Positions 7,469-12,815 of a stretch of DNA of 17,567 bases are shown here, one piece after another. The notes under the pieces were generated by a model that saw only the letters and a list, made by a program, of their open reading frames with translations, was not told the DNA's origin and did not search any database. This DNA comes from QHWT01 sp046734675. GTDB lineage: Bacteria > Acidobacteriota > Vicinamibacteria > Vicinamibacterales > 2-12-FULL-66-21. Numbering within the stretch: the first letter of the stretch is position 1; every line of letters starts with the position of its first letter. The stretch lies in contig JBKPRU010000278.1 in NCBI GenBank assembly GCA_046734675.1, positions 1 to 17,567 on the forward strand. The letters are read 5' to 3'. Made by a program: the position numbers and the translations under genes.

Positions 7469-9535
7469 CACCGCGTTCGCGCCGCCCGACTTGAGATACC
7501 GGGCAACGCGGCGTTCGGCGCCGATACCGGTGTTGCGGACGAACTTCGGCAGGTTCGCGCGCAGCCACTCGCGCCCTTCCGGCTCGAACGGACGTTCCGA
7601 ACCATTCACGTAATAGCGCCGCTGCAGCTCGCCGCCGCGCTCGGTGATCTCGACCGTGTGCCGCCCGACCCACGCCGCGTCCGAGATCTTCAGGTAGCCG
7701 CCCGACGAAATCTCGCGCACGTCGGTATCGTCGTCGTTGAACTCGAATCGGCCCTGATAGTTGACCGAAAGCTTGTCGCCGTTATTCGACCAGATCCAGT
7801 TTCCCGACGACTCGTCCTGGATGTGGTTGATGTGGATGTTCTGCTCGCCCTTCGCGGTCGCAGCCCTCGCCGCCGTGGTCGCGCCCAGCGCGGCGATCGC
7901 CGGCCCCGTGCGTGCCACCGCGTCGGCGTGTGCCTGCAGCGCTGCCTGCTCACGCGCGAGAGACTCGCCGGCCAGCGCGGCTTCAGCGTCGAGCCGTCCC
8001 TTCTCGCGCAGCGCCGCCATCTGGGCGTCGAGGGTGGCCATCGCCGGGCCAATCGTGTCGAGCGTTGTCGCGATCGCAGCGTGGGCCATGTCGGAATCGA
8101 GCGCCGCAATCGCGGGGCCGGCCATCGCGGCGAACGCTGCCGCCTGCTCCGGCAGAGCCTGTGCCGCCAGCATCGCGTCGCTCTGCGCACGCAGCACCGC
8201 GTCGTCAAGCGCGTGGCCGAGCCGCTCGTCGAGCAGCGCTTCGGCCGGACCGGCAAGCTCGCCAAGGACCGGATGGAACCGCAGCGCATCGATCGCGGCG
8301 TGCAGCGCTTCGTCCGCTTGCGCGAGCACGGGCAGCAGATCGTCGCCGTGATAGGGGACGATCGGTCCACGAACCGGCGCGGCGTTGTCCTTGCGATCGG
8401 CCGACTGCGCGGTCGCCTGCCGCAGGCCGTCAGCACCGACCGCGATGCCGCACAGAAGGACGAGGGCAACGCTGCCCGCCAGCCAGGCCGGGCCGCGGCC
8501 CGCGTGCGACGGCGGCGCGCCAATCAGGCGGCGGATGCGATGCAGCAACGAGCCGCCGGTCGCTGCCATCGCGAAGCGATGATCGGTCGTGCGCAGCGAC
8601 TCGAGATCCGCGAGCGCGTTCGCGTAGGCGACGGGATCGCCGCACAGGCTGACAGCGAGATCGTCGCAGCAGTGCTCGCGTTCCGCGCGGATGCGGTGCG
8701 ACAGCCACCACACCGCCGGATGATAGAAGAGCACCGTCTCGACCAGCGTCTGCAGCAGATTGACCAGGTAGTCGTGACGGCGGATGTGCGCGAGCTCGTG
8801 CGCGAGGATCGCCTCGAGCTGCGCCATCGAGAGGCCCGCGAGCGCGGTCGCGGGCATCAGCACGACCGGCTTCATCCACCCGATCACCGTCGGCACATCG
8901 ACCAGTGTCGATTCGAGAAGCGCGATCGTGCGCCGGATATGCAGCCGTCGCGACAGACGCGCGGCCATCTGCTGGAGCGGCTCGCTCGCAACCGTCGCGC
9001 CGCGCGTCCGCAGCCGCTGGATCCAGAGCCAGCCGGTCAGCAGGCGGAGCGTGAGCAGCATCACGCCCCCGAGCCAGATCGCAATCGCAAACGGAATGAA
9101 TGGTTCGAGACGCGTTGCAACCATCGATGTGTCGGGGGCTGCGGTCATCGCGTCCACTCGAAGCACGCCTTCGCGTGCCGTCGCGCGATCGCCCTGTCCC
9201 GTCTTTGCGCGTGACGCACCGGCAGGCTGCGGCGCCGTCACTCGTGACGATGGGGCGGTGCCGCCGTCGGTGTGCGAGACCGTCGCCGTCGGCACGACTG
9301 CCGCCTCGTTCAATCCCTTCCACGTCTGCACGCCGGTGACGACAGGGAGCGTGAGCATCACGGCGAGGCCGATCGCTGACACGACATACCGCACGTCGGC
9401 GGCGCTCCGCCGCAGCGTCAGCAGGACCAGCGCGGTCAGCGCGCCGATGAGCGCGCCCTGCCAGACGAAATGCAGGAGCGCCCAGCCCACGGCCTGCGCG
9501 GCCGGCTGGTGCAGCACGGCATCAATCCCTGTCAT
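6575..9535 (-). CDS. M56-family (BlaR1/MecR1-like) membrane metallopeptidase with long repeat-bearing sensor region
   Basis: 986 residues. The membrane part has helices at about 15-40, 50-68 and 146-170 and the zinc motif HELAH (H246, E247, H250) in the context ILAHELAHIRRHDYLVN. EREHCCDD at 285-292 supplies the third ligand region, and a last helix lies at about 350-368. This is the M56 core that, in BlaR1/MecR1, cleaves or triggers cleavage of a BlaI/MecI repressor. The roughly 610-residue C-terminus, probably outside the cytoplasm, has an Ala-rich helical stretch (400-560), a beta-like segment starting NIHINHIQDESSGNWIW (566-582) and nine repeats of about 34 residues (690-986) with SxYE signatures. 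There is no transpeptidase-like KTG motif, so the signal is unlikely to be a beta-lactam bound as in BlaR1. A strong Shine-Dalgarno fixes the start, which overlaps blaI by 14 nt. The family averages nearer 600 residues or fewer, so this one is long. Confidence 0.95.
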   Translation of the reverse strand: MTGIDAVLHQPAAQAVGWALLHFVWQGALIGALTALVLLTLRRSAADVRYVVSAIGLAVMLTLPVVTGVQTWKGLNEAAVVPTATVSHTDGGTAPSSRVTAPQPAGASRAKTGQGDRATAREGVLRVDAMTAAPDTSMVATRLEPFIPFAIAIWLGGVMLLTLRLLTGWLWIQRLRTRGATVASEPLQQMAARLSRRLHIRRTIALLESTLVDVPTVIGWMKPVVLMPATALAGLSMAQLEAILAHELAHIRRHDYLVNLLQTLVETVLFYHPAVWWLSHRIRAEREHCCDDLAVSLCGDPVAYANALADLESLRTTDHRFAMAATGGSLLHRIRRLIGAPPSHAGRGPAWLAGSVALVLLCGIAVGADGLRQATAQSADRKDNAAPVRGPIVPYHGDDLLPVLAQADEALHAAIDALRFHPVLGELAGPAEALLDERLGHALDDAVLRAQSDAMLAAQALPEQAAAFAAMAGPAIAALDSDMAHAAIATTLDTIGPAMATLDAQMAALREKGRLDAEAALAGESLAREQAALQAHADAVARTGPAIAALGATTAARAATAKGEQNIHINHIQDESSGNWIWSNNGDKLSVNYQGRFEFNDDDTDVREISSGGYLKISDAAWVGRHTVEITERGGELQRRYYVNGSERPFEPEGREWLRANLPKFVRNTGIGAERRVARYLKSGGANAVLAEISRIDSSYVKRIYFAELLKQATLTPEQYRAVLTQAGNEVSSNYELATLLIAIADKLPADEASRAAYFTAAGNIESDYELRRVYSKMLDKGPVSSSIAALLLANATSIDSDYELSQLLQQLMQQQPLDERTRPLFFKAVGSIDSDYERHQVLRASLRGTPDAATIADALNYAGDMGSAYETSQFLQEVLQKGSIEGSARAPFFKAANGIESNYERRQVLEAVSRRRDASHDTVLAVLNSARDMGGYDLSQVLQTVASVHVLTGDLKDAYLEAADRLSGYEQGQVMTALVKSERRK

Positions 9536-9938
9536 CGTGGGCCTCCTTCTCCTCTCGGGCGGTGTCGATCACGCGGCGAATCTCGCGGAGTTCATCGGGT
9601 GAAGCGCGTCGTGAGGCGAGCGCCTGCATCACCAGCTTGCTGGCCGATCCCCCGAAGGCGCGGTCGAGCAGATCGCGGACGAGCTGCCGCTGTGTCTGCT
9701 CCTCTGTGAGCCGCGCCCGAAATATGTGAGTGCGATCGCGATCGTCGCGGTCGACGAGCCCCTTCTCCGTCATGATTTGCAGGAGTTTCAGGGCGGTCGT
9801 GTAGGCGGTCGGGCGCTCGCGGCCGAGCACCTCGTGCACCTGCCGCACGGTGCTCGGGCCACGTGCCCAGAGCACGCGCAGGATGGACAGCTCGGCGTCG
9901 GTCGGACGGGGTGTCGGGGTTCGAGAAGCGGTCGCCAT
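9522..9938 (-). CDS. BlaI/MecI-family winged-helix repressor
   Basis: 138 residues. The N-terminal winged helix (about 12-80) has the family pattern PTDAELSILRVLWARGPSTVRQVHEVL, then TAYTTALKLLQIMTEKGLV as recognition helix and wing, and DDRDRTHIFRARLTEE. The C-terminal part (about 85-130) is the dimerisation segment LVRDLLDRAFGGSASKLVMQALA. I cannot see the Asn-Phe scissile bond known from staphylococcal BlaI, so the inactivation site must differ or be elsewhere. It precedes and overlaps the M56 peptidase gene, the usual repressor/sensor pairing, and is very probably autoregulated through the two dyads just upstream. No Shine-Dalgarno is visible; the leader would be very short. Confidence 0.94.
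   Translation of the reverse strand: MATASRTPTPRPTDAELSILRVLWARGPSTVRQVHEVLGRERPTAYTTALKLLQIMTEKGLVDRDDRDRTHIFRARLTEEQTQRQLVRDLLDRAFGGSASKLVMQALASRRASPDELREIRRVIDTAREEKEAHDDRD
9542..9550 (-). promoter_or_regulatory. Strong Shine-Dalgarno for the M56 peptidase
   Basis: AGAAGGAGG on the minus strand, 6 nt before the ATG at 9533-9535 and inside the 3' end of blaI. It fixes the peptidase start and suggests efficient coupled translation. Confidence 0.85.
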
Positions 9939-9952
9939 AGCGAATGCGGGAG

Positions 9953-9981
9953 AGTATCTACGAACAGCTTCGTAGTGTCAA
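9953..9981 (-). promoter_or_regulatory. blaI-M56 operon promoter (-35 TTGACA, 17 bp, -10 GATACT)
   Basis: Read on the minus strand, a perfect -35 TTGACA (9976-9981) is followed by exactly 17 bp and GATACT (9953-9958, four of six consensus bases). Transcription would start near 9946, about 8 nt before the blaI ATG, so the message is nearly leaderless. Confidence 0.75.
9958..9975. promoter_or_regulatory. Operator dyad 1 (CTACGAA-cagc-TTCGTAG), probable BlaI site
   Basis: A perfect 7-bp inverted repeat with a 4-bp centre. It fills the spacer between -35 and -10 of the blaI promoter, so a bound repressor dimer would block RNA polymerase. Assignment to BlaI rests on position beside blaI and on the general dyad form of BlaI operators; the bases differ from the staphylococcal TACA/TGTA boxes. 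Confidence 0.75.
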
Positions 9982-9996
9982 CGAAGAACTTCGTAG
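9979..9996. promoter_or_regulatory. Operator dyad 2 (CAACGAA-gaac-TTCGTAG)
   Basis: The same dyad with one mismatch in seven pairs. Its centre is 21 bp from that of dyad 1, two helical turns, so both would face the same side of the DNA. It overlaps the -35 box of the blaI promoter and lies toward the divergent cyclophilin gene. Confidence 0.7.
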
Positions 9997-10024
9997 ATAT
10001 ACGTTGGAGGATAATTCCGGGTTC

Positions 10025-10032
10025 AGAAGGAG
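10025..10032 (+). promoter_or_regulatory. Shine-Dalgarno that sets a GTG start for the cyclophilin
   Basis: AGAAGGAG, 5 nt before GTG at 10038-10040. The reading frame is open much further upstream (to about 9726), but that part is antisense to blaI and crosses its promoter, so this GTG is the supported start. Confidence 0.85.
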
Positions 10033-10037
10033 ACGCC

Positions 10038-10559
10038 GTGCAACCAGGAACGTATGCGAACGTCGAAACTACCGAGGGAAACTTCCGGATTCGCCTCTAC
10101 GACAAGGAAGCGCCGAATACGGTCGCGAACTTCGTCGGGCTGGCGGAAGGGACGAAGGAGTGGCGCGACCCGGCCACGGGTGAACGCCGCAAGACGCCGT
10201 TCTACAACGGCATTATTTTTCATCGCGTCATCAACGGTTTCATGATCCAGGGAGGCGACCCGCTCGGCCAGGGCACGGGCGGCCCCGGCTACAACTTCGC
10301 CGACGAGTTCCATCCGAAGCTGCGTCACGATCGCGCCGGCATCCTCTCGATGGCCAACGCGGGTCCGAACACCAACGGCAGCCAGTTCTTCATTACGCTC
10401 GGGCCGACGCCGCACCTCGACAATCGCCACTCGGTGTTCGGCGAGGTCGTCGACGGGCTCGACGTCGTGAAACGGATTGGCGCGGTGCCGACCGGGCGTC
10501 AGGATCGGCCGGTCAAGCCGGTCGTCATCAACAAGGTCACGATCGAGCGAGTGGCCTGA
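10038..10559 (+). CDS. Cyclophilin-type peptidyl-prolyl cis-trans isomerase
   Basis: 173 residues from the GTG chosen by the Shine-Dalgarno. It catalyses cis/trans isomerisation of X-Pro bonds during protein folding. The active-site region FHRVINGFMIQGGD (61-74, with catalytic R63) and the NGSQFFIT block (113-120, with Q116 and F117) are intact, as are GQGTGGPGY (77-85) and LDNRHSVFGEVVDG (127-140). The insertion EGTKEWRDPATGERR (37-51) is typical of this bacterial subgroup. There is no signal peptide, so it acts in the cytoplasm. Its stop overlaps the start of the sigma gene by one base (TGATG), so it heads a three-gene operon with that sigma factor and a Ser/Thr kinase. It is divergent from blaI across the operator region and could share that control. 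Confidence 0.96.
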   Translation: MQPGTYANVETTEGNFRIRLYDKEAPNTVANFVGLAEGTKEWRDPATGERRKTPFYNGIIFHRVINGFMIQGGDPLGQGTGGPGYNFADEFHPKLRHDRAGILSMANAGPNTNGSQFFITLGPTPHLDNRHSVFGEVVDGLDVVKRIGAVPTGRQDRPVKPVVINKVTIERVA

Positions 10560-11134
10560 TGACGCACGACGGGAGCGCCGGAGCGGCGCCGTTCGACGAG
10601 CTGGTCGAGCGTGCGACCCGCGGCGACCGGCCGTCGCTCGACACGCTGCTGCCGATGGTCTACGACGAGCTGCGCCGGCTCGCCGCGCACTACCTGCGCG
10701 GCGAGCGTCCGGGGCAGACGCTGCAGCCGACGGCGCTCGTCCACGAAGCCTACCTGCGTCTCCTCAAGGACCGTCCGGATCGCTGGCAGAACCGCGCCCA
10801 CTTCTGCGCGATCGCCGCGCACCTGATGCGGCAGATCCTCATCGAGCGGGCGCGGGCGCGTGATGCGCAGAAGCGTGGCGGCGGCGCGCCGCGCGTGACG
10901 TTCGACGAAGCCCTGCCGGTCACCGCGCCGGACGGCCACGTCGATCTCATTGCGCTCGACTCCGCGCTCGAACGCCTCGCCGCGCTCGACGCCGATCAGG
11001 CGCGGATCGTCGAACTGCGCTACTTCGGCGGACTGACGATCGAAGAGACCGCGGATGCGATGGGGATCTCCGCCGCGACGGTCAAACGGTACTGGGCGCT
11101 CGCCCGCGCGTGGCTGGCGCGCGAGCTGCTTTGA
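10559..11134 (+). CDS. ECF-like sigma factor of the gmx1 (TIGR02999) type
   Basis: 191 residues. Sigma-2 region about 12-100: LLPMVYDELRRLAAHYLRGE, then QTLQPTALVHEAYLRLL (53-69) and NRAHFCAIAAHLMRQILIE (78-96), all diagnostic of this sigma subgroup. Sigma-4 region about 130-190 with DADQARIVELRYFGGLTIEETADAMGIS and TVKRYWALARAWLA. Unlike FecI-type sigmas there is no anti-sigma gene beside it; instead the Ser/Thr kinase gene begins within its stop codon (TGATG). Members of this sigma group are commonly found next to such kinases, so phosphorylation may control its activity; that link is inferred here. Confidence 0.95.
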   Translation: MTHDGSAGAAPFDELVERATRGDRPSLDTLLPMVYDELRRLAAHYLRGERPGQTLQPTALVHEAYLRLLKDRPDRWQNRAHFCAIAAHLMRQILIERARARDAQKRGGGAPRVTFDEALPVTAPDGHVDLIALDSALERLAALDADQARIVELRYFGGLTIEETADAMGISAATVKRYWALARAWLARELL

Positions 11135-12627
11135 TGCGGGACTGGGCGCGGATCACCGAACTTTTCGACGAAGCGGTCAACCTGGATGCGGAGGCACGCG
11201 AAGCGCTGCTCGCACGCGTGGCCGCGACCGACCCCTCCGCCGCCTCGGAAGTCCGCGGCCTGCTCGTCGCGCACGATCGCGCCGGTACCTTCCTCGAAAC
11301 GCCGCCATGGGCGGCCATGCCCGATCTGCTCGAGGAGGCGCTCGACACCGTTCCCGATCTGACCGGCCGCCGCATCGGCCCATACCGCGTGATCGAGCCG
11401 CTCGGGCGCGGCGGGATGGGCGTCGTCTACGCGGCCGAGGACACGCGGCTCGCGCGCACCGTTGCACTCAAGGCGCTCCCGCCGGCGTTCACCCGCGACG
11501 CCATCGCGCGCGAGCGCCTCGCGCGTGAGGCGCGGGCTGCGGCCGCGCTCTCGCATCCGAATATCGCGACGGTGTACGCGTTCGAGGAAATCGAGGGCGA
11601 GGTCTACATCGCCACGGAGCTTGTTCGCGGCGTGACGCTTCGGACGCGGCTCGCATCAGGACCACTGCATCGCGACGAGCTCCTGCGCACGCTGACCGCG
11701 ATTGCCGAGGCGCTCGAAGCGGCGCACGCCCACGGGATCATCCACCGCGACTTGAAGCCGGAGAACGTGCTGCTCTCGGTGGACGGCCGCGTCAAGGTCG
11801 TGGACTTCGGCCTCGCACGCAGCATCGCCTCGTCCTCGGCGACGCGCACCGCCCTGACGATGGCAGGCGCGATGCTGGGGACGCCCGGCTACATGGCGCC
11901 GGAGCAGCTGCGTGGCGGTACCCTCGACGCGCGCGCCGATGTCTTCGCGTTTGGGGTGATGGCGTACGAGTGCGCGACCGGTGCGCATCCGTTCGGCGGC
12001 GGCGACGCGGCGTCGGTGCTCGAGCGCCTCGTCAGCGCGTCCGCGCCGCTCGGCACGCGCCTCGATCCGCCGGCGCTCGACGCGATCGTGCGCCGCTGCC
12101 TTGCCGTCGACCCGACGGGCCGCTTCGCGGCGGGACGGGAGCTCGTGACGGCGCTCCGCGGCATCACCCGCAGCACGGTCGCCTTGCCGGAAGCGGGCAC
12201 GCTGTCCGAGCGTGCGTGGTGGTGGTGGCGCTTCCACCAGATCGCCATCGCAGTGCTCTCGAGCGCCGCGGTGATTGCGGTGTGGATCAGCCGTCGATGG
12301 CTCGCCGGGTGGGGATCGCCGCTCTTCCTGACGTCGCTCGTGCTCGCCACGATATCGGTGACGCTGCGTCTGCACCTGCTCTTCGCGTCACACGTGCACC
12401 CGATGACGCTCCCGATCCGCCGCACGCGCCTGCTTCGATGGATCGCCGGCCTCGAAGGCGCGCTGCTGCTCGTCCTGTTCGGGATCGGCATTGCCGTGTC
12501 CGGCAATCACGACGCGATGTCGGCGTGGCTCATCGTGACCGCCGTGCTGCATTTGGTGTCGCTGGCGGTGATCGAACCCGCGACGTCCGCGGCCGCGATG
12601 GACGACACGACGCCGGAGCCGCGCTGA
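11134..12627 (+). CDS. Membrane Ser/Thr protein kinase (PknB-like) with four C-terminal membrane helices
   Basis: 497 residues. A helical N-terminus (1-60, DWARITELFDEAVNLDAEAR-type) precedes a complete Hanks-type kinase domain at about 84-345. It shows the glycine loop LGRGGMGVVY (90-99), ATP-site Lys113 in VALKAL, catalytic loop HRDLKPEN (204-211), DFG (224-226), GTPGYMAPEQ (249-258) and DVFAFGVMAYE (269-279). Past residue 365 there are four hydrophobic segments (about 368-385, 395-415, 436-456 and 463-480) and no periplasmic sensor, TPR or beta-propeller domain. It is therefore shorter than the usual 800-900-residue acidobacterial kinases, and the membrane bundle itself may sense. The start at 11134 is chosen because it overlaps the sigma stop (TGATG); an in-frame start at 11110 would intrude into the sigma gene. 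Confidence 0.95.
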   Translation: MRDWARITELFDEAVNLDAEAREALLARVAATDPSAASEVRGLLVAHDRAGTFLETPPWAAMPDLLEEALDTVPDLTGRRIGPYRVIEPLGRGGMGVVYAAEDTRLARTVALKALPPAFTRDAIARERLAREARAAAALSHPNIATVYAFEEIEGEVYIATELVRGVTLRTRLASGPLHRDELLRTLTAIAEALEAAHAHGIIHRDLKPENVLLSVDGRVKVVDFGLARSIASSSATRTALTMAGAMLGTPGYMAPEQLRGGTLDARADVFAFGVMAYECATGAHPFGGGDAASVLERLVSASAPLGTRLDPPALDAIVRRCLAVDPTGRFAAGRELVTALRGITRSTVALPEAGTLSERAWWWWRFHQIAIAVLSSAAVIAVWISRRWLAGWGSPLFLTSLVLATISVTLRLHLLFASHVHPMTLPIRRTRLLRWIAGLEGALLLVLFGIGIAVSGNHDAMSAWLIVTAVLHLVSLAVIEPATSAAAMDDTTPEPR

Positions 12628-12647
12628 CGCGCGGCGGCGTAGGCGAC

Positions 12648-12708
12648 GGTTGTCGGAGGTCGGACGGTCACACCTGTGACAGGTGTAGAGCGGGTCTTTA
12701 GACCCGCC
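12648..12708. repeat. Dispersed repeat, copy 3 (longer homologous unit)
   Basis: GGTTGTCGGA, GTCACACCTGTGAC (itself an inverted repeat at 12667-12680), AGGTGTAG and the hairpin GCGGGTCT-TT-AGACCCGC (12690-12707). It matches the reverse complement of 6497-6555 over nearly its whole length, with an extra 7-nt GGTCGGA here and an extra TTTAG there. It lies between the convergent Ser/Thr kinase and hybrid histidine kinase genes. Confidence 0.8.
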
Positions 12709-12738
12709 GGGCGTGAGGGTGTCCGCAAGCCGGTTGTT

Positions 12739-12758
12739 GCCGGGTCTGAAGACCCGGC
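12739..12758. repeat. Palindromic repeat, copy 4 (GCCGGGTCT-GA-AGACCCGGC)
   Basis: A perfect 9-bp stem with a 2-nt loop followed by CTACGT, in the same convergent spacer as copy 3. The second stem base pair differs from copy 1 (C-G instead of G-C) in a compensated way. Together with copy 3 it could slow polymerase from either side, but neither has a T-tract. Confidence 0.8.
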
Positions 12759-12815
12759 CTACGTGGAAATTACTTTCAGCCTGCTAACGATACCCGACGC
12801 CTGGCAGTTCGGGTC

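Noticed and set aside
6050..9214. A 1054-codon open frame on the plus strand across the M56 peptidase and orphan kinase genes
   Set aside because: Its product is Arg/Leu/His-rich with no domain pattern, while the minus strand encodes clear M56 and kinase motifs. Long antisense frames are expected at this GC content.
6575..9535. The M56 protein as a true beta-lactam sensor (BlaR1)
   Set aside because: No KTG or SxN context of a penicillin-binding domain is present after the last membrane helix; the one SxxK-like string (residues 699-702) lies inside a repeat. The PBP gene in the window is in a different operon, so co-location alone is not evidence.
9726..10037. Upstream extension of the cyclophilin reading frame by 104 codons
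   Set aside because: It is antisense to blaI and spans the blaI promoter and operators; a Shine-Dalgarno with proper spacing marks the GTG at 10038, where the cyclophilin domain begins.
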